Positions 1 through 4,923 of a stretch of 5,450 nucleotides of DNA are shown here, piece by piece (position 1 is the stretch's first letter; every line of letters begins with the position of its first letter). The position numbers and the translations under genes were made by a program. The DNA is from an uncultured Lacticaseibacillus sp. (GTDB taxonomy: Bacteria > Bacillota > Bacilli > Lactobacillales > Lactobacillaceae). The stretch lies in the NCBI GenBank assembly GCA_934339215.1, contig CAKRHU010000129.1, forward strand, positions 1-5,450, in the 5' to 3' direction. Below the pieces are notes generated by a model that ran no database searches, had not been told where the DNA came from, and saw only the letters and a list, made by a program, of their open reading frames with translations.

Positions 1-314
1 ACTATGCCACTGCCTTAACTAAGGTTGGCGTCAAAGTGTACCATTATCAAAATGGGTTCTTGCATGCCAAAACCATGGTGGTGGATGGCCACCTGGCCAG
101 CGTCGGCTCAGCAAATTTAGATATTCGCAGCTTTAAGTTGAACTTTGAAGCCAATGCCTTTATTTACGATGATACTTTGGCACAACAATTACAGCAAGCC
201 TTCATTGAAGATCAAAAACACTCGCGATTATTGACTGTAGAGGCCATTCAGGCGCAAAGTCATTGGTTGCGCTTCAAACAACAATTCTCACGCCTATTGT
301 CGCCTATCTTGTGA
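1..314 (+). CDS. cls: Cardiolipin synthase, C-terminal part (5' end outside window)
   Basis: Cardiolipin synthase is a membrane-associated phospholipase D superfamily enzyme that joins two phosphatidylglycerol molecules into cardiolipin and glycerol. The frame is open from the left edge (first whole codon at 3-5) to TGA at 312-314, giving 103 residues. The second HKD motif is intact: HAK at residues 21-23 of the visible part, Asp28, then GSAN at 35-38, followed by LDIRSFKLNFEAN, which is typical of bacterial Cls. Family members are about 480-510 residues, so roughly the last fifth is present; the first HKD motif and the N-terminal membrane segments lie outside. A GTG at position 36 is in frame but is not a start, because the homologous sequence continues upstream of it. 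The basic, hydrophobic C-terminus (KQQFSRLLSPIL) is normal for the family. The family call is secure; which Cls paralogue it is cannot be told. Confidence 0.93.
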   Translation, partial: YATALTKVGVKVYHYQNGFLHAKTMVVDGHLASVGSANLDIRSFKLNFEANAFIYDDTLAQQLQQAFIEDQKHSRLLTVEAIQAQSHWLRFKQQFSRLLSPIL

Positions 315-339
315 AAGCCGCTTAGTGGTGGTATCATAA

Positions 340-363
340 GCCTACCCCAGATATTGGGGTGGC
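340..363 (+). terminator. Hairpin after cls, possible weak terminator
   Basis: ACCCCA (344-349) pairs perfectly with TGGGGT (355-360) across the 5-nt loop GATAT. GCC (340-342) and GGC (361-363) extend the stem past one bulged T. It begins 26 bases after the cls stop. No T-run follows, so it is not a canonical intrinsic terminator; it may be a 3' processing or stability hairpin. Confidence 0.35.
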
Positions 364-394
364 AATCGTCTCATACTATATCTAGTGATAATTC

Positions 395-423
395 TTGACA
401 GTAACCACAACTGCCAGTATACT
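395..423 (+). promoter_or_regulatory. Sigma-A promoter of the nrdH-like gene
   Basis: A perfect -35 box TTGACA (395-400) is separated by exactly 17 bases from the -10 box TATACT (418-423, five of six matches to TATAAT). Transcription would start near 430, giving a leader of about 28 nt that carries AGAGAGG (442-448) nine bases before the ATG at 458. The promoter makes this gene independent of cls. Confidence 0.85.
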
Positions 424-457
424 ATCTTTATCAGATAACCAAGAGAGGCGATTTTCC

Positions 458-691
458 ATGAATAACGACGTCACATTATTTACTAAAAACGGCTGCCCGC
501 AATGCCGCATGACTAAAAACTACTTGCGGACTCACGGCATCGATTTTGTTGAACACAACATCAATGAAGAACCAGAATACATCGACTACTTGAAGAACAA
601 AGGCTTCCAAGCCGTTCCCGTCCTTGAAGCAGATGGTCTTGAAGCTTTCTCCGGCTTTCGTCCCGATGCGTTAAAGCAACTTGCTAGCTAA
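458..691 (+). CDS. nrdH: NrdH-like glutaredoxin-family redoxin
   Basis: This is a 77-residue thioredoxin-fold protein of the NrdH/glutaredoxin-like family. NrdH redoxins are cytosolic electron donors for class Ib ribonucleotide reductase (NrdEF) and are themselves reduced by thioredoxin reductase. Visible marks are the redox site CPQC at residues 13-16, the cis-proline segment AVPV near residues 52-55, and the C-terminal SGFRPDAL that distinguishes NrdH from ordinary glutaredoxins. Classical NrdH sites read C-M/V-Q-C, so the proline here is a glutaredoxin-like touch. The start is set at ATG 458, because an upstream in-frame TTG at 395 lies in the -35 box and cannot be transcribed from this promoter; AGAGAGG is correctly spaced before 458. 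The gene stands alone, with its own promoter and terminator and no nrdI/E/F in view, so the reductase link is inferred from the family. A general disulfide-reducing role is the alternative. Confidence 0.85.
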   Translation: MNNDVTLFTKNGCPQCRMTKNYLRTHGIDFVEHNINEEPEYIDYLKNKGFQAVPVLEADGLEAFSGFRPDALKQLAS

Positions 692-700
692 ATCAAAATG

Positions 701-737
701 GCGCCATGCTCACTCACCTGAGCATGGCGCTTTTTTT
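701..737 (+). terminator. Intrinsic terminator of nrdH-like gene
   Basis: A perfect 12-bp stem, GCGCCATGCTCA (701-712) with TGAGCATGGCGC (719-730), closes the 6-nt loop CTCACC and is followed by seven T (731-737). It starts nine bases after the stop codon. This is one of the clearest signals in the window. Confidence 0.95.
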
Positions 738-757
738 AACGACTGCTAAATATGCAT

Positions 758-779
758 AAAAAGGGACTGGTTCCAATCC
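758..779 (-). terminator. Intrinsic terminator of the yefM-yoeB operon
   Basis: Read on the minus strand, GGATTGG (779-773) pairs with CCAGTCC (770-764), including one G-U wobble; the inner G-C pair probably opens to leave a GAAC tetraloop. A C and five T (762-758) follow. It lies a few bases after the yoeB stop and faces the nrdH terminator, so the convergent units are insulated from each other. Confidence 0.7.
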
Positions 780-786
780 TTGTGCT

Positions 787-1050
787 TCATTCATAATGAT
801 CTTTGCATGAATAGATCATCAAGACATCTTCGACTACTTTGTAAACCAACCGATCCTCTTGCGTGATTCTTCGCGACCATTTTCCTGCCAAATCATGCTT
901 CAACCCCTCAGGCTTACCCAAGCCTTCATATGGGTTGCCACGATCGATGTCCTTGATCAATTTGTTGATTTGCTTGATCACACGGCGATCATTTTGGTTA
1001 TGCCAGTACATGTAATCATCCCACGCTTGATCGGACCAAGATTTAATCAT
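787..1050 (-). CDS. yoeB: YoeB-family mRNA interferase toxin
   Basis: YoeB is a RelE-superfamily, ribosome-associated endoribonuclease that cuts mRNA in the A site and stops translation; YefM binds and neutralises it. The 87-residue product aligns by eye with E. coli YoeB (84 aa) along its length: the SW...WDDYxYW start, INKLIKDI, GKPEGLKH, WSRRITQEDRLVY and the terminal HY. The residues matching the E. coli catalytic set E46, R65, H83 and Y84 are all present as E48, R67, H85 and Y86, so the toxin should be active. There are two adjacent ATGs (1053 and 1050). The second is preferred because GAGG at 1060-1057 is six bases from it but only three from the first. The ORF overlaps the 3' end of yefM by 8 nt (11 nt with the first ATG), the usual translational coupling for this pair. 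One extra Glu follows the terminal HY. Confidence 0.95.
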   Translation of the reverse strand: MIKSWSDQAWDDYMYWHNQNDRRVIKQINKLIKDIDRGNPYEGLGKPEGLKHDLAGKWSRRITQEDRLVYKVVEDVLMIYSCKDHYE

Positions 1051-1309
1051 CATCTACCTCAATTAAATCATGAATGATCCCTTTTCCAGCCTTGAATTGG
1101 CGATCGCCTTCATTGATTTTAGCCATCAAATATTTATTACTCATGATTCGCAAGGTTTCTTGCATCGCATCATAGTCACGCTGACTCATGACGACAACGT
1201 TATCTTCAGGTTCTTTGGCAGTGACGATAACGGCATCAGCATCGTTATTGACTTGCTTCATAAAACTCTTGAGATTCTGACGAAAATTGCTATAACTTAC
1301 AGCATCCAT
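1043..1309 (-). CDS. yefM: YefM-family antitoxin and autorepressor
   Basis: This is an 88-residue Phd/YefM-family antitoxin. Members bind DNA through the N-terminal Phd fold and wrap the toxin with a flexible acidic C-terminus, repressing their own operon most strongly as a complex with YoeB. Family marks are the N-terminal MDAVSYSNFRQNLKSFM, the VIVT strand, the DNVVVMSQRDYDAMQET segment, and an acidic end finishing in EVDDD. The start is set at ATG 1309: AAGGGG (1323-1318) lies eight bases upstream. The longer open frame to 1405 would begin in the loop of the pepO terminator and translate the operator, giving 32 residues unlike any YefM. The gene is first in its operon and overlaps yoeB. 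Its upstream region carries three TGTACA motifs, as in the E. coli yefM operator. Confidence 0.95.
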   Translation of the reverse strand: MDAVSYSNFRQNLKSFMKQVNNDADAVIVTAKEPEDNVVVMSQRDYDAMQETLRIMSNKYLMAKINEGDRQFKAGKGIIHDLIEVDDD

Positions 1310-1330
1310 ATTATCATCCCCTTCATCATC

Positions 1331-1360
1331 ATTGTACAACCTTTCTGTACATTGTACAAT
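1331..1360 (-). promoter_or_regulatory. yefM-yoeB operator-promoter with three TGTACA palindromes
   Basis: TGTACA occurs at 1333-1338, 1346-1351 and 1353-1358 (centre spacings 13 and 7 bp); the outer two sit in larger palindromes, 1332-1339 (8 bp) and 1351-1360 (10 bp). On the minus strand, TTGTAC (1359-1354), a 17-base spacer and TACAAT (1336-1331) form a promoter whose -35 and -10 boxes are the two larger palindromes. An alternative -10 is TACAAT at 1356-1351, but it lacks a good -35. TGTACA is the known core of the E. coli YefM-YoeB operator, so autorepression by promoter occlusion is the natural reading. From the first promoter the leader would be only about 15 nt. Confidence 0.8.
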
Positions 1361-1384
1361 AAATGGATAAATTTCTGGCGATAC

Positions 1385-1420
1385 AAAAAAACGTGCCGCG
1401 ATCATCAGATCACGACACGT
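1385..1420 (-). terminator. Intrinsic terminator of pepO
   Basis: On the minus strand, a 13-bp stem pairs 1420-1408 with 1403-1391, with two G-U wobbles, closing the loop TGAT (1407-1404). It runs into seven T (1391-1385; the first closes the stem). It begins eight bases after the pepO stop, ends pepO transcription and separates it from the yefM promoter just downstream. Confidence 0.9.
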
Positions 1421-1428
1421 TGTTCAAA

Positions 1429-3321
1429 TTACCAAATCGTAATGCGTTTGTCTGGGGCTAAGTACATCCCGTCGCCTGGCTTGACGTCAAACGTCGTGTA
1501 CCAGTCTTCAAGGTTTTGCACTTGCACATTCGCCCGTAACTTGGCTGGGGCATGCACATCGATGCTCAACAGCAATTGCATGTATTGCTTGCGAGCTTTC
1601 ATGCGCCAAACTTCCGCCCAGTTGGTGAAGAAAGCCTTCAAATCGGTGTCATCTAAGCCTTTGGCCGTTTCTAAGGCTGCGGCTAAACCACCAGCATCAG
1701 CGATGTTTTCAGACACCACGAGTTTACCATTGACGAGACCGGCTTCGGTTTCCAAGCCATCGAATTGATCGATCATTTCCTGAGTCAAGACTTTGAAGTG
1801 ATCGTAGTCTTCTGGTTGCCACCAATCAGACAAGTTCCCAAATTCATCGAATTGCGCCCCATTGTTGTCAAAACCATGAGAAATTTCATGCGCGATGACC
1901 GCACCGATCCCACCGAGGTTTTGGGAGTCCGATTGGGACAAGGCGTAAAATGGTGCTTGCAAAATGGCGGCTGGGAACGTGATGTCATTGCGCGATGGGT
2001 CATAGCATGCGTTGACCAAATGTCCTGGCATCGCCCATTCGCTACGATCGACTGGCTTGGTCAATTGTTGCAAGTGGTAAGCGTGGCGGGTTTTGGCAAT
2101 TTCGGTGGCGGCGGTTAGCAAATCAGCCTTTTCATCGACATGCAACAAGTCATAAACCGCATTGGCTTTGTCTGGGTAGCCCATTTTCAAAACCATGGTG
2201 TTGAGCTTGACGATGGCTTTGTCTTTGGTGGATTGCGATAACCAATCAGACTTGGCTAAACGACGCTTGTATGTGGCGATCATTTTCTCAACGAGCTTGG
2301 TGACGTCGGCTTTGGCGGCTTCACCAAAGTAAGTCTGCCCATAGTAAATCCCGATGGGTTCAGAGAAAACGCTGTTGGCTAAGCGATAAGCATGCTTGGC
2401 TTGTGTCGGCGCTGCGGCTAAACCAGACAATGCCCGCGAGAAGCTACCGCCTTCGATGCGCAAATCGTCAGACAAGTAGCCGGTGTTGCTCAACAATTCG
2501 ATCACATAAGCCCAGTGTGCATATTGAATGAAAGTATCGGCATTGAACAATTGCGTGAATTCGTCTAAGAAGCGCGGATCGGCGACAATCACCGTATCTG
2601 GATGCGCAGGCAACAAGGTGTCGGCATATTTGGCAAAGTCAAATTCACCGAACTTTTCGACGACATCGTCAAACTTGTAAGGGTTGTAAGCTTTTGGATA
2701 GTCGGCCCATTCCTCAGAAGATTTGACGTGCTTGGCGATTTCCGCATCAAAAGCGATGGTGTCAGCTAAGTAAGCTGCTTGATCTTCTGGCAGCAGATCC
2801 GTTTGTGCTAAGATCTTTTTGGCCATGTCAGACCACAAGCCCATTAATTGTGGACCTTGCGGGTTGTCATCGGCGTAATACGTGGTATCTGGCAAAATGG
2901 TGCTTGGGCCAGACACTGTGAAGACGTTTTGGGCGGTGTTTTTCATGTCAGGTTCAACCCCGGCAGAAAATGGAAGTGGATATAAGTCCAGATCCAATTG
3001 CGCCGCTTTGGCGTTGAAGCCAGCCATTGAGTCCACTTGATTTAAGTTGACCAAGCGGTTTAATACCGGTTTGATGCCAGCAGCGTCGCGGGCTTTAAAG
3101 TCGGCCGCTTTTTGATAAAGTTTGACGGCTTCGGCAAAATATTGATCTGGGGCAGACTTTTCGCCTTTAGCGACGGCGTCAAAATCCCCCATTAATTTCT
3201 TTTCAACATCATCGGCGAGGTCAGCAAAGCCCCCGGTCGTTGGCTTATCATCTGGAATCGTGGCGGTTTTGGCCCATTCGCCGTTTACGGCTTCATATAA
3301 ATCATCTTGAACTTTGGTCAT
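1429..3321 (-). CDS. pepO: Neutral endopeptidase PepO (M13/neprilysin family)
   Basis: PepO is a cytoplasmic zinc metallo-endopeptidase that cuts medium-sized oligopeptides, in lactic acid bacteria as part of casein-peptide use. The product is 630 residues, the normal length for lactobacillar and lactococcal PepO. Catalytic elements are complete: zinc site HEISH at 478-482 (H478, E479, H482), third ligand E538 with D542 in SENIADAGG, substrate-binding NACY at 437-440, and VHAPAKLRAN near 589-598 with the conserved His and Arg. It ends in ITIW, close to the VW end of neprilysins. There is no signal peptide or N-terminal membrane segment, so it should be intracellular. Start ATG 3321 is chosen because AAAGGGG (3336-3330) lies eight bases upstream; the in-frame GTG at 3339 would place the ribosome binding site inside the gene. 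It has its own -10 box and terminator, so it is probably monocistronic. No damage is seen. Confidence 0.96.
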   Translation of the reverse strand: MTKVQDDLYEAVNGEWAKTATIPDDKPTTGGFADLADDVEKKLMGDFDAVAKGEKSAPDQYFAEAVKLYQKAADFKARDAAGIKPVLNRLVNLNQVDSMAGFNAKAAQLDLDLYPLPFSAGVEPDMKNTAQNVFTVSGPSTILPDTTYYADDNPQGPQLMGLWSDMAKKILAQTDLLPEDQAAYLADTIAFDAEIAKHVKSSEEWADYPKAYNPYKFDDVVEKFGEFDFAKYADTLLPAHPDTVIVADPRFLDEFTQLFNADTFIQYAHWAYVIELLSNTGYLSDDLRIEGGSFSRALSGLAAAPTQAKHAYRLANSVFSEPIGIYYGQTYFGEAAKADVTKLVEKMIATYKRRLAKSDWLSQSTKDKAIVKLNTMVLKMGYPDKANAVYDLLHVDEKADLLTAATEIAKTRHAYHLQQLTKPVDRSEWAMPGHLVNACYDPSRNDITFPAAILQAPFYALSQSDSQNLGGIGAVIAHEISHGFDNNGAQFDEFGNLSDWWQPEDYDHFKVLTQEMIDQFDGLETEAGLVNGKLVVSENIADAGGLAAALETAKGLDDTDLKAFFTNWAEVWRMKARKQYMQLLLSIDVHAPAKLRANVQVQNLEDWYTTFDVKPGDGMYLAPDKRITIW

Positions 3322-3356
3322 TGACAATACCCCTTTCACACTTGTGGTTGACTAAG

Positions 3357-3386
3357 ATTATACCGCGCAAAAAGCCGACTTACCAG
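3357..3386 (-). promoter_or_regulatory. pepO promoter overlapping the upstream terminator
   Basis: A perfect -10 box TATAAT lies at 3362-3357 on the minus strand, 35 bases before the pepO ATG. The -35 zone (about 3386-3380) reads CTGGTAA, only three matches to TTGACA, and falls within the terminator hairpin of the upstream gene. Transcription would start near 3350, giving a leader of about 29 nt. The -10 is convincing; the -35 is weak, so an activator or an alternative spacing is possible. Confidence 0.65.
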
Positions 3387-3399
3387 AGGTAAGCCGGCT
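3369..3399 (-). terminator. Intrinsic terminator of the 75-residue gene
   Basis: On the minus strand, AGCCGGCTTACC (3399-3388) pairs with GGTAAGTCGGCT (3384-3373), with one G-U wobble and the 3-nt loop TCT. T residues continue to 3369. It starts four bases after the stop of the 75-residue ORF, so that gene and pepO are separate units. Confidence 0.9.
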
Positions 3400-3403
3400 G
3401 AGT

Positions 3404-3631
3404 TCAGGCCCATTTGATGTGCACGATCGCATATTCGGCGACGTGCTTGGGGCCTTTTTTGGTGGTGACGGTGACCGTCGAGCGTTCCGCGTAAGGCTTC
3501 ACCTGCCCTGGCGTGATGGCGTCGACCACCCCGTGTAAGGTCGTTTTGTCCATGGTTTTCACAATGACTGGGCGTTTGGTCAACAAAGCATCTTCAAGCA
3601 AACTGATGATTTCCGTTGTGCGTTGCGACAT
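3404..3631 (-). CDS. Small basic protein of unknown function, possibly Sm-like/YolD-like barrel
   Basis: I do not recognise this 75-residue protein with confidence. It is certainly expressed-looking: AGGAGG (3643-3638) sits six bases before ATG 3631 and a strong terminator follows the stop. It begins with an amphipathic helix (about residues 3-18, TEIISLLEDALL), then alternating hydrophobic stretches suggest four or five beta strands: PVIVKTM (21-27), TLHGVVDAI (31-39), STVTVTTKK (51-59) and AEYAIVHIKWA (65-75). This helix-plus-small-barrel pattern recalls Sm/Lsm-like or YolD-like folds; that is inference from pattern only. It is slightly basic (11 Lys/Arg against 7 Asp/Glu), without Cys, membrane segment or signal peptide, so it is cytosolic. 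It lies 48 bases after the dehydrogenase stop with no terminator between, but a cre-like box and possible promoter in the gap suggest its own control. Confidence 0.8.
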   Translation of the reverse strand: MSQRTTEIISLLEDALLTKRPVIVKTMDKTTLHGVVDAITPGQVKPYAERSTVTVTTKKGPKHVAEYAIVHIKWA

Positions 3632-3649
3632 AAACTTCCTCCTGTTTGT

Positions 3650-3663
3650 TGGAAACGATTACA
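3650..3663. promoter_or_regulatory. Catabolite response element (cre) candidate
   Basis: TGTAATCGTTTCCA (minus strand, 3663-3650) fits the CcpA consensus TGWAANCGNTNWCA at all fixed positions except one W, where C stands for A/T. It overlaps the expected transcription start of the possible promoter at 3697-3669 and lies 19 bases upstream of the 75-residue ORF, a placement that usually means CcpA repression. It could also act as a roadblock for read-through from the dehydrogenase gene. Confidence 0.6.
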
Positions 3664-3668
3664 CTATC

Positions 3669-3697
3669 AGTTTACCCCATTAATACCCTGTACTCAA
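3669..3697 (-). promoter_or_regulatory. Possible promoter of the 75-residue gene
   Basis: On the minus strand, TTGAGT (3697-3692) and TAAACT (3674-3669) are separated by 17 bases, each with four of six consensus matches. The predicted start, about 3662, falls inside the cre-like box. The -35 lies in the last codons of the dehydrogenase gene. Modest by itself; the neighbouring cre-like box supports it. Confidence 0.4.
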
Positions 3698-4597
3698 GTT
3701 AACTTGATGACTATTGAGGGTGCCGGTTTTTTCGAGTTGTTCAACATTCGGCAAAAAAATATCCGCGACTTGCTGGCGCAAATGCGTCACTTGGCCTGAA
3801 ATATGCGGGGTCATCCAAACATTCGGCAACTGCCAAAGCGGTGACGTGTCTGGCAAAGGTTCTTCATTGAAGACATCCAAGACTGCACCTTTGAGCTGGT
3901 GATCCAAGGCGTTGACTAACGCGACTTCATCAACGCTCGGACCGCGCCCGACATTGACAAACAATGGCTGGTTTTCCAGTTGATTGAAGAAGTCGGCGTC
4001 ATAATAATGATGCGTTTCAGCGGTTAATGGCATCACATTGACCACGATGTCGGCGTTCCGGGCAACCATTTTATCGGTGGTGACGGCATCAAATTCAGGT
4101 TTAGCGACCCCGTGACGATCGACACCTGTCACCTTCACACCAAATTGACGCAGATGTTTGGCGATCAAGGTCCCAATATGCCCGGTACCATAGACGACGG
4201 CTTGTGCATCTTGCAAAGACCACAGATGATCCGTGACCCGGTTCCAACGGGTGGCAACTGGAAACAACCCATGCGCAAAGCCTAGAATGCCGGCGATGAC
4301 ATATTCTGCGATTGCTTCGGCGTGAATGCCTGAGACATTGGCGAGTTGAATGCCTTGTTTCGCGAATTCTGCTAGTGGTAAATAATCTACGCCGGCAGAC
4401 ATCGCTTGAACAAACTTCACGTGATTAGGTTGTGCAATGGTCTGTGCGCCTGTCGCATTCCACCCTAAAATCACATCGATATCACCAGCCATTTCCGGCT
4501 TGTAATCGGACTTATCGATGAACTGCCACGTGGGATGCTCACGCTGGGCAAGCGCCACGGTTTCTGGTTTTAATTCAAATAACATTAATATATTCAT
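3680..4597 (-). CDS. NAD-dependent D-2-hydroxyacid dehydrogenase
   Basis: This is a 305-residue member of the D-isomer-specific 2-hydroxyacid dehydrogenase family (SerA/GRHPR-like), cytosolic enzymes that interconvert 2-oxoacids and D-2-hydroxyacids with NAD(P)H. It has an N-terminal catalytic half, the Rossmann motif GTGHIG at 137-142, and Asp160 at the end of the next strand, which favours NAD over NADP. The catalytic triad is visible: R218 in NVGRG, E246 in DVFNEEPLP and H265 in TPHISG. The substrate cannot be named; length and sequence do not suggest the classical D-lactate dehydrogenase. ATG 4597 is preferred because homology begins there and AAAGGGG (4615-4609) precedes it by 11 bases, a rather long gap. 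The in-frame TTG at 4795 lacks a ribosome binding site and would add 66 unrelated Cys-rich residues. A 28-bp inverted repeat and a long leader lie upstream. Confidence 0.93.
   Translation of the reverse strand: MNILMLFELKPETVALAQREHPTWQFIDKSDYKPEMAGDIDVILGWNATGAQTIAQPNHVKFVQAMSAGVDYLPLAEFAKQGIQLANVSGIHAEAIAEYVIAGILGFAHGLFPVATRWNRVTDHLWSLQDAQAVVYGTGHIGTLIAKHLRQFGVKVTGVDRHGVAKPEFDAVTTDKMVARNADIVVNVMPLTAETHHYYDADFFNQLENQPLFVNVGRGPSVDEVALVNALDHQLKGAVLDVFNEEPLPDTSPLWQLPNVWMTPHISGQVTHLRQQVADIFLPNVEQLEKTGTLNSHQVNLSTGY
3694..3707. repeat. 14-bp perfect palindrome TCAAGTTAACTTGA
   Basis: The sequence equals its own reverse complement over 14 bases. It lies in the last codons (for QVNLS) of the dehydrogenase and overlaps the possible -35 of the next gene. 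It could be an operator or a coincidence of codon choice. Confidence 0.45.
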
Positions 4598-4619
4598 TGT
4601 TAATGTCACCCCTTTGTGT

Positions 4620-4647
4620 TTTGCTGTCACCTTAATTGTACAGCAAA
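4620..4647. promoter_or_regulatory. Operator-like inverted repeat over a -10-like element upstream of the dehydrogenase
   Basis: TTTGCTGT (4620-4627) and ACAGCAAA (4640-4647) are perfect 8-bp inverted arms with a 12-base spacer; their centres are 20 bp apart, two helical turns, as expected for a dimeric repressor. On the minus strand the -10-like TACAAT (4640-4635) lies between and partly within the arms, with a start near 4628, but I see no good -35 for it. The regulator is unknown. Confidence 0.45.
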
Positions 4648-4689
4648 CTGGCGTAAACCGTATATTTTGACATTGTGTGAGAGTGACGA

Positions 4690-4755
4690 TTAAAGTAACA
4701 CATGCGACACGGCATTTGGCAGGAAGTATATTGCCCAGAACAAATAACGAGGCAT
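4690..4755 (-). CDS. Possible 21-codon leader ORF before the dehydrogenase
   Basis: On the minus strand, ATG at 4755 follows GAGG (4766-4763) at a seven-base spacing and opens a 21-codon frame ending in TAA at 4692-4690. The peptide begins MPRYLFWAIYFLP and ends SHVLL, so it is strongly hydrophobic. It would be a leader peptide or tiny membrane protein about 90 bases upstream of the dehydrogenase start. The GAGG can be paired into a hairpin, with the ATG in its loop. I recognise no relative; a chance ORF is quite possible. Confidence 0.25.
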   Translation of the reverse strand: MPRYLFWAIYFLPNAVSHVLL

Positions 4756-4803
4756 CACCCAACCTCGTGTGCCTCTTCTTAGTTAGCTGTTTCAAAAAAC
4801 AAC

Positions 4804-4832
4804 AATATATCGTTAAAGCCGTATCATTGCAA
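4804..4832 (-). promoter_or_regulatory. Possible distal promoter for the dehydrogenase leader
   Basis: TTGCAA (4832-4827) and TATATT (4809-4804) are 17 bases apart on the minus strand, with four and five of six consensus matches. Transcription would begin near 4797 and give the dehydrogenase a leader of about 200 nt containing the small ORF at 4755-4690. A 14-base near-palindrome (4801-4814) covers the -10. Confidence 0.4.
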
Positions 4833-4923
4833 AATCAGTTGACGTAAACGATTCAATCGATAGCCATGAATTTCTCTCCCGAAATTTAGCGTGAGATCTC
4901 GGTTTCATTGTTGCGTGGAAAAG

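Larger units (their letters stand above)
4598..4923. other. 326-bp non-genic region between the EAL gene and the dehydrogenase
   Basis: Apart from the inverted repeat, the small ORF and the possible promoter listed separately, this stretch holds only minor structure. There is a 6-bp AT-rich hairpin (AATTTC 4869-4874 with GAAATT 4881-4886), the 8-bp palindrome GAGATCTC (4893-4900), and CGATTCAATCG (4849-4859). On the minus strand no convincing terminator follows the EAL stop: the only T-run (4800-4795) has no stable stem before it. On the plus strand, TTGACA (4667-4672) has only weak -10 candidates and no gene downstream. No tRNA or riboswitch that I can recognise. Confidence 0.5.

Noticed and set aside
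859..1077. 72-residue plus-strand open frame opposite yoeB
   Set aside because: Antisense shadow of yoeB: no Shine-Dalgarno sequence and no recognisable protein features, while the opposite strand has all YoeB catalytic residues.
1310..1405. N-terminal extension of the antitoxin
   Set aside because: It would start in the loop of the pepO terminator and translate the operator. ATG 1309 has a well-spaced AAGGGG and gives a normal 88-residue YefM.
1070..1768. 232-residue plus-strand open frame across yefM and the end of pepO
   Set aside because: It runs antisense through two clear genes, a terminator and an operator, with no ribosome binding site. It is a by-product of their codon use.
1765..2118. 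117-residue plus-strand frame, and the 72-residue minus-strand frame at 1785-2003, inside pepO
   Set aside because: Both are out-of-frame shadows of the zinc-site region of pepO, which is itself uninterrupted.
4667..4696. Divergent plus-strand promoter starting with TTGACA
   Set aside because: The -10 candidates (TTAAAG at 17, TAAAGT at 18 bases) are weak and there is no plus-strand gene downstream.
4598..4795. 66-residue N-terminal extension of the dehydrogenase
   Set aside because: TTG start without ribosome binding site, Cys-rich sequence unlike the family, and it covers the gene's own ribosome binding site and inverted repeat.
4795..4814. Terminator of the EAL gene at the T-run before 4795 (minus strand)
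   Set aside because: The only preceding symmetry is an AT-rich 14-base near-palindrome with no room for a stable stem-loop; it fits a -10 region better.
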